Of a DNA stretch of 8,495 nt, positions 4,995 to 8,495 are shown one piece after another (within the stretch, counting starts at the first letter, position 1; every line of letters begins with the position of its first letter). A model generated the notes under the pieces. It ran no database searches and was not told the origin of the DNA. It was given only the letters and a program-made list of their open reading frames with translations. This DNA is from an uncultured Gemmatimonadota bacterium (GTDB taxonomy: Bacteria; Gemmatimonadota; Gemmatimonadetes; Gemmatimonadales; GWC2-71-9), in contig CAJVYZ010000094.1 in the NCBI GenBank assembly GCA_913009915.1, forward strand, positions 1-8,495. Reading direction: 5' to 3'. The position numbers were made by a program, and so were the translations under genes.

Positions 4995-7382
4995 GTGAAC
5001 TCGTTCCGTACGATCGCCGTCACTTGCGTCGCCGCGGGGACTCTCGCGTTCCAGATCCTCCTGGTCCGCGTGTTTGCCATCGAGCACTTCCATCATTTCG
5101 CCTACATGGCCATCGGCATCGCCATGCTCGGCTTCGGGGTCAGCGGGACGGCGCTGGCCCTGATCCGCCCGCGAGACCGTGGCACCACGGAGCGTTGGTT
5201 CTGGTGGGCCAGCGTTGCGGTGCCGTTGGCGCTGATCCTGAGCCCGGCGCTGGTGCACCAGGTACCGTTCGACGCAACACAGTTGGTGTGGGACTATCGC
5301 CAGTGGCTACGCCTGGGACTGGTGTACATCCTGCTGGCGCTTCCGTTCGGCATCGGCGGTCTTGCCGTCCTCCTTGCCGTCACGCTCGAGGCCGACCGGC
5401 CGGGCCGGATCTACGGAGCCAGTTTCTTCGGGTCGGGGCTCGGCGCCGGATTGGCTCTCGCTGTGTTGTGGTTCCTGCCTCCAGTGGAGGCACTCGCCGT
5501 GCCCGCGGCGATAGCCGCTCTGGGAACACTGGCCGCGGCGTGCGACAGGAAGAAACGATCGAGCGCGCTGCGAGTAGCCGGGCTGGTGTTGCTGGGAAGC
5601 GCGATCGTGGTGGTGCGGCCGCCGTGGCAGTTCAGCCTGACTCCCTACAAGGCGTTGCCGCAGGTCGAGGCCTACCCCGAAGCCCGGCGCGTCGCCGAGC
5701 GTATCAGCCCGCTGGGCTGGGTCGTGGCCGTACAGGCGCCGGCGTTTCGCTATGCCCCGGGGCTGTCCCTCAGGTTCCGTGGCGAGCTCCCCCAGCAGAC
5801 GGGCCTGTTCGTGGACGGGGAGTTGGCCTCTGCCGTCACCGACTGGAGCGAAGCCGAGTCGGCGTTCGCCGTGCTCGACTGGCTTCCGTCGGCGGCCCCG
5901 TACGTCCTCGGCGGACGCGACGGAGTACTGGTCATTGGTGGGGGTGGCGGGACCGAAGTCGCCAACGCGCAGGTGCACGGGGCCAGCCGAATCACCGCCG
6001 TCGAATTACATCCTGCCTTGCCCGAGTTGGCGGACCGGTTTGGCGCTCTCCCTCGTAACCATGGCCAGGCCGAAGTGCGCTGGGTTATCGGCGATGCCCG
6101 GCACTTCGTGGCGGGGTCGCGCGATTCGTTCGATCTGATCACGCTCGGGCCCGGCGCGGCGTTCGGGGCCGCCACCGCCGGAGTGCACGCGCTGGGTGAA
6201 GATTTCCTGCACACGCGTGAAGCCTATGCTGCCTATTTGTCTCGCCTTCGCGACGGGGGTGTGCTGTCGGTGACCGGATGGCTGGCGCTGCCGCCGCGGC
6301 AAAACGTGCGGGTGATTCTCACCATGGCCGACGCCTTACGGCAGGTAAACGGGCGCGTGGAGGACGGTCTGGTCGTGGTCCGCAGTTGGGGTACGGTGAC
6401 GGTGATGGGCAAACCGTCCGGCTATTCTGCGGAAGAGATCCGAGCGCTGAGGACGTGGAGCGCGGCACGAAACTTCGATGTGGATTACCCCGTCGCCGAG
6501 GTGCCCGCAGATCCGTTCAACACGCTCGATGCGCCCGTATTCGTGGAGGCCGCTGTGGCCGCCGTGGCTGGGAGGGACGAGGCAAGTCGGTTCGGGGAGA
6601 CGTATCCGTTCGACGTCGCCCCGGTGACCGACGTGCGGCCCTATCCACACCATTATCTCAGGCTGCGGTCGCTGGGTGCGTTCTTCAAGAGCGACCGCGG
6701 CACGTGGTTGCCCTTCGCCGAATGGGGGATGGTGGCCCTGCTGGCTACGCTGGTGCAGAGTGTCGTGCTGGCAGGCCTGTTGTTGATCCTCCCGGTTGCT
6801 GTTCGTTCACGTACTTCGGGGGAATCAGGCCTGTTTCCCATCGTGGCGTACTTCTCGGCGATCGGGTTCGCCTACCTGGCTGCGGAAATCGCCGCCATAC
6901 AGCAGTTGGGTCTATTGTTGGGCCATCCGGTGTACGCCGTAGTGATGGTGTTGGCCGCTTTCCTCATCTGTTCCGGTGCCGGGAGTGCCTGGTCCGATCG
7001 CTACCGGCACGCCGAGCCGGCGACGGTGGCTGGTATTCTGGTGCTCGTCCTCGCTGTGTTCGCGGCGATACTCCCCACGGTGGTGCATCTTCTTCAGCCG
7101 GCGCCATTGCCGATCAGGGCGGTGGCGGCGTTCGTGCTCCTGGGACCGGTCGCCTTCGTGATGGGGATGCCGTTTCCGATAGGGATCCGTGCCGTGGCCG
7201 GGTCTGATTCGACGCGGACAGCCTGGGCCTGGGCGTCGAACGGGTTCGCCTCGGTCACGGCCGCTCCGGTGGCCGCATTGTTGGCCCTCGAACTCGGGGC
7301 CGTGGCGCTGCTGGTTGCCAGCGGGTTGGCGTATGGGGTGGCTGCGCTGAGTGCGCAGTTACCTAGGGCGGTAAGGCGGTAG
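4995..7382 (+). CDS. Polytopic membrane protein with spermidine-synthase-like domain
   Basis: This 795-residue protein has about seven predicted membrane segments before (near 6-28, 35-57, 68-87, 107-131, 141-161, 165-183, 191-207) and seven after (578-603, 613-635, 645-667, 676-700, 707-727, 745-765, 768-787) a central soluble domain. That domain carries a Rossmann SAM-binding-like loop VLVIGGGGGTEV (311-322), an acidic strand end Glu337 (TAVELHP) and GDARHF (366-371), as in spermidine synthases. The catalytic DxxDP of aminopropyltransferases is replaced by ITLGPG (382-387), so classical spermidine synthesis is unlikely. Phrases such as HHFAYMAIGIAMLGFG, GHPVYAVVMVLAAFL, MGMPFPIG and WAWASNG fit a known family of large membrane proteins with such a domain, function unknown to me. 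Basic loops (58-67, 184-190, 604-606, 669-671) suggest the domain faces outward. Start GTG at 4995 lies 4 nt after the methyltransferase stop. The last codons and TAG lie inside an 8-bp repeat array. Confidence 0.88.
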   Translation: MNSFRTIAVTCVAAGTLAFQILLVRVFAIEHFHHFAYMAIGIAMLGFGVSGTALALIRPRDRGTTERWFWWASVAVPLALILSPALVHQVPFDATQLVWDYRQWLRLGLVYILLALPFGIGGLAVLLAVTLEADRPGRIYGASFFGSGLGAGLALAVLWFLPPVEALAVPAAIAALGTLAAACDRKKRSSALRVAGLVLLGSAIVVVRPPWQFSLTPYKALPQVEAYPEARRVAERISPLGWVVAVQAPAFRYAPGLSLRFRGELPQQTGLFVDGELASAVTDWSEAESAFAVLDWLPSAAPYVLGGRDGVLVIGGGGGTEVANAQVHGASRITAVELHPALPELADRFGALPRNHGQAEVRWVIGDARHFVAGSRDSFDLITLGPGAAFGAATAGVHALGEDFLHTREAYAAYLSRLRDGGVLSVTGWLALPPRQNVRVILTMADALRQVNGRVEDGLVVVRSWGTVTVMGKPSGYSAEEIRALRTWSAARNFDVDYPVAEVPADPFNTLDAPVFVEAAVAAVAGRDEASRFGETYPFDVAPVTDVRPYPHHYLRLRSLGAFFKSDRGTWLPFAEWGMVALLATLVQSVVLAGLLLILPVAVRSRTSGESGLFPIVAYFSAIGFAYLAAEIAAIQQLGLLLGHPVYAVVMVLAAFLICSGAGSAWSDRYRHAEPATVAGILVLVLAVFAAILPTVVHLLQPAPLPIRAVAAFVLLGPVAFVMGMPFPIGIRAVAGSDSTRTAWAWASNGFASVTAAPVAALLALELGAVALLVASGLAYGVAALSAQLPRAVRR

Positions 7383-7473
7383 GGCGGTAAGGCGGTAAGG
7401 GGGATGGCGGTACTAGGTGGGGCGTCCCGTTTCTACCGCCCTACCGCCTTACCGTCTTACCGCCTTACCGCCC
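7366..7473. repeat. Inverted 8-bp repeat arrays; likely bidirectional terminator hairpin
   Basis: The left arm holds four units alternating GGGCGGTA and AGGCGGTA (7366-7397), then degenerate units to 7412. The right arm holds five units in reverse complement (7434-7473). Left 7366-7397 and right 7442-7473 pair at 30 of 32 positions with a 44-nt loop. The arms touch the ends of two convergent genes: the left includes the TAG of the membrane protein and the right directly abuts the TGA of the chalcone-isomerase-like gene. A transcript from either side would fold into a very stable hairpin. No T-run follows, so termination by this structure is inferred from position only. Confidence 0.85.
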
Positions 7474-8241
7474 TCAGTTCAGAATCGCGGCCATCCCCTT
7501 GCCGATGTTCTTCTTGGCGCCCTTGGAAATGGGCTTCTCGCCGATGTAAACGTCGAACAGGGCCCAGCACAGGGCCGGCGACTCGATGGCTTCGGCCACC
7601 TCGCCCTTGATTGTGGTGTACAGCGTGCCGTCGACGCAGCTGAAGATGAGTTCGCTGTCGTCGGTCACCTTGTCGACTCCGAAGTAGCCGCGGAACTGGG
7701 CCAGGGCGTCGGTGCCGTCGGCCATGCCCATCTCCGCCGAGGCCTTCTCTACCCTCGGTGCCAGCGCTTTTTCGAACGCCTCGGCCATTTTCTCGCCGCC
7801 GACGTCACGGGTCATGACCAGCCGGAGGGTCATCCCCATGTCCATTTCCAGCATGCGCTGGAACATGGCCTTGTCTTTCTCGAGTTCCTTGGGCTCCTTG
7901 CCGGCCCAGTCCGCCAGGGCCACCCGGGCCGCGTCGGCGTCGATGTACAGACCCATCGCGTAAACCTTGATGTTGAGCATGGTGCGGGTGCGGACCCCGA
8001 TGCCAGTCAGGGTATGGATCTGGTCGGTGGCGCCGGCCTTGAGGTAGACCGGGTAGGCGCGCTTGGTGCTTTCGTGCATCACGCTGGCGCTCATGTCCGG
8101 GCCGTGGGCCATCATGGCCGGTGCGGTATCCTGGGCTGTGGCTTGGACGGAATCCTGGGCTTCGGCCTGGGTAGTGTCCTGGGCCACGGCCGGAGTGGCC
8201 AATAGGGTTGCGGCCAGCAGGAGGGAGAATGGCGCTTTCAT
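7474..8241 (-). CDS. Exported chalcone-isomerase-like protein
   Basis: The 255-residue product matches the bacterial chalcone isomerase-like family (Pfam Chalcone_3 type). Hallmarks are the opening strand and helix LTGIGVRTRTMLNIKVYAMGLY (starting at residue 78), and the C-terminal part with GTLYTTIKGE, SPALCWALFDVYIGEKPIS (221-239) and GAKKNIGKGMAAIL. The start is ATG at 8241, preceded 8 nt upstream by GAGG, and it opens a Sec signal peptide (residues 1-20, ending TPAVA before Gln21). Residues 20-43 are three 8-residue repeats (AQDTTQAE, AQDSVQAT, AQDTAPAM) that look like a flexible linker. Bacterial members are generally uncharacterised exported proteins, and true chalcone isomerase activity should not be assumed; a lipid- or small-ligand-binding role is conceivable. 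It is convergent with the membrane-protein gene. Its upstream region is cut short by the adapter at 8314. Confidence 0.88.
   Translation of the reverse strand: MKAPFSLLLAATLLATPAVAQDTTQAEAQDSVQATAQDTAPAMMAHGPDMSASVMHESTKRAYPVYLKAGATDQIHTLTGIGVRTRTMLNIKVYAMGLYIDADAARVALADWAGKEPKELEKDKAMFQRMLEMDMGMTLRLVMTRDVGGEKMAEAFEKALAPRVEKASAEMGMADGTDALAQFRGYFGVDKVTDDSELIFSCVDGTLYTTIKGEVAEAIESPALCWALFDVYIGEKPISKGAKKNIGKGMAAILN
8113..8184 (-). repeat. Three tandem 24-nt repeats coding an AQDxxxAx linker
   Basis: Within the chalcone-isomerase-like gene, three successive 24-nt units encode AQDTTQAE, AQDSVQAT and AQDTAPAM immediately at and after the predicted signal-peptide cleavage site. The DNA copies share the ctgggc/ctgggt-containing core, which suggests slippage expansion of an in-frame linker. 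Confidence 0.7.
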
Positions 8242-8313
8242 TAAGGGATCCTCGTCAGGAGTGGATCGGGGGAACGGGGGATAGGATAGCCTTTTGGGTG
8301 GGAAGGCGGAAGA

Positions 8314-8379
8314 AGATCGGAAGAGCACACGTCTGAACTCCAGTCACACTGATATATCTCGTATGCCGTCTTCTGCTTG
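8314..8379 (+). other. Illumina TruSeq index adapter (sequencing artefact)
   Basis: The stretch begins AGATCGGAAGAGCACACGTC and ends with the P7 flow-cell end ATCTCGTATGCCGTCTTCTG plus CTTG. Between them sits ACTGAT followed by AT, which matches my memory of TruSeq index 25. It is library adapter read through from a short insert and was not trimmed before assembly. Confidence 0.97.
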
Positions 8380-8495
8380 AAAAAAAAAACAAAATACAAC
8401 AAAACAAAAAAAATAAAAAAAAAAAAGAAAAAATACCACATATAGTGGCATAACACAGAGCCAAATAAGTAGAGTAAAACAATCTCTCTCCGCGC
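8380..8495. other. Post-adapter A-rich tail and noise (artefact)
   Basis: Directly after the adapter comes a run of ten A, an A-rich stretch to about 8433, then about 60 bases with much lower GC than the rest of the window. This is what base calling past the end of an adapter-ligated molecule produces. Nothing here should be read as part of the organism, including the frames that cross it. Confidence 0.9.

Noticed and set aside
5024..6058. Long overlapping frames inside the membrane-protein gene (also 6278-7207)
   Set aside because: They are Arg/Gly-rich shadows in other frames; the 795-residue frame has membrane helices and conserved motifs throughout.
7366..7473. CRISPR-like array
   Set aside because: Units are 8 bp, directly adjacent and without spacers; no cas genes.
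7417..8205. 262-residue plus-strand frame beginning in the repeat array
   Set aside because: It starts in the repeat (PPYRLTALPP-type translation) and is antisense to the chalcone-isomerase-like gene.
8241..8482. Two minus-strand frames of 71 and 75 residues at the right end
   Set aside because: They translate the sequencing adapter and poly-A tail, so they are artefacts.

Overview
This is a GC-rich bacterial fragment with six protein genes (one cut by the left edge), two tRNA genes and several short intergenic repeat arrays. The last ~180 bases are not biological. From position 8314 the sequence reads as an Illumina TruSeq index adapter, followed by an A-rich tail and noise, so the true insert ends at about 8313. 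Exported proteins with Sec and Tat signals and tRNA genes without encoded CCA suggest an environmental Gram-negative-type bacterium. The GGCGGTA-type intergenic repeats remind me of Gemmatimonadota metagenome contigs, but that is memory-based and unproven.

Layout, left to right. (1) Positions 1-474, plus strand: the 3' part of a classical short-chain dehydrogenase/reductase. (2) 475-585: a purine-rich spacer with TGACAGC repeats. (3) 684-1685, plus: a haloalkane dehalogenase-type alpha/beta hydrolase with a Sec signal peptide and a complete DhaA-like active site. (4) 1807-3558, minus: an amidase-signature enzyme with a twin-arginine signal and a long N-terminal extension, convergent with the dehalogenase. 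(5) 3559-3883: a non-coding stretch. (6) 3853-4113, minus: a tRNA-Ala(CGC) - tRNA-Gln(CTG) unit with a plausible promoter and an intrinsic terminator. A near-perfect inverted copy of the tRNA-Gln 3' end lies beyond the terminator. (7) 4121-4152: four copies of an 8-bp repeat. (8) 4265-7382, plus: a signal-peptide-bearing protein-L-isoaspartate methyltransferase and, 4 nt later, a 795-residue polytopic membrane protein carrying a spermidine-synthase-like Rossmann domain. (9) 7366-7473: the same 8-bp repeat as inverted arrays, forming a long hairpin between two convergent genes. (10) 7474-8241, minus: an exported chalcone-isomerase-like protein.

How the genes fit together: most products look extracytoplasmic. 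The methyltransferase and membrane protein are almost certainly co-transcribed. The charge distribution of the membrane protein's loops places its nucleotide-binding-like domain outside the membrane, the same side as the exported methyltransferase; how either would obtain S-adenosylmethionine there is the most interesting open question. The dehydrogenase and dehalogenase could act in sequence on halogenated compounds, but a 209-bp repeat-bearing gap separates them. I see no mobile-element genes, CRISPR array or defence system.
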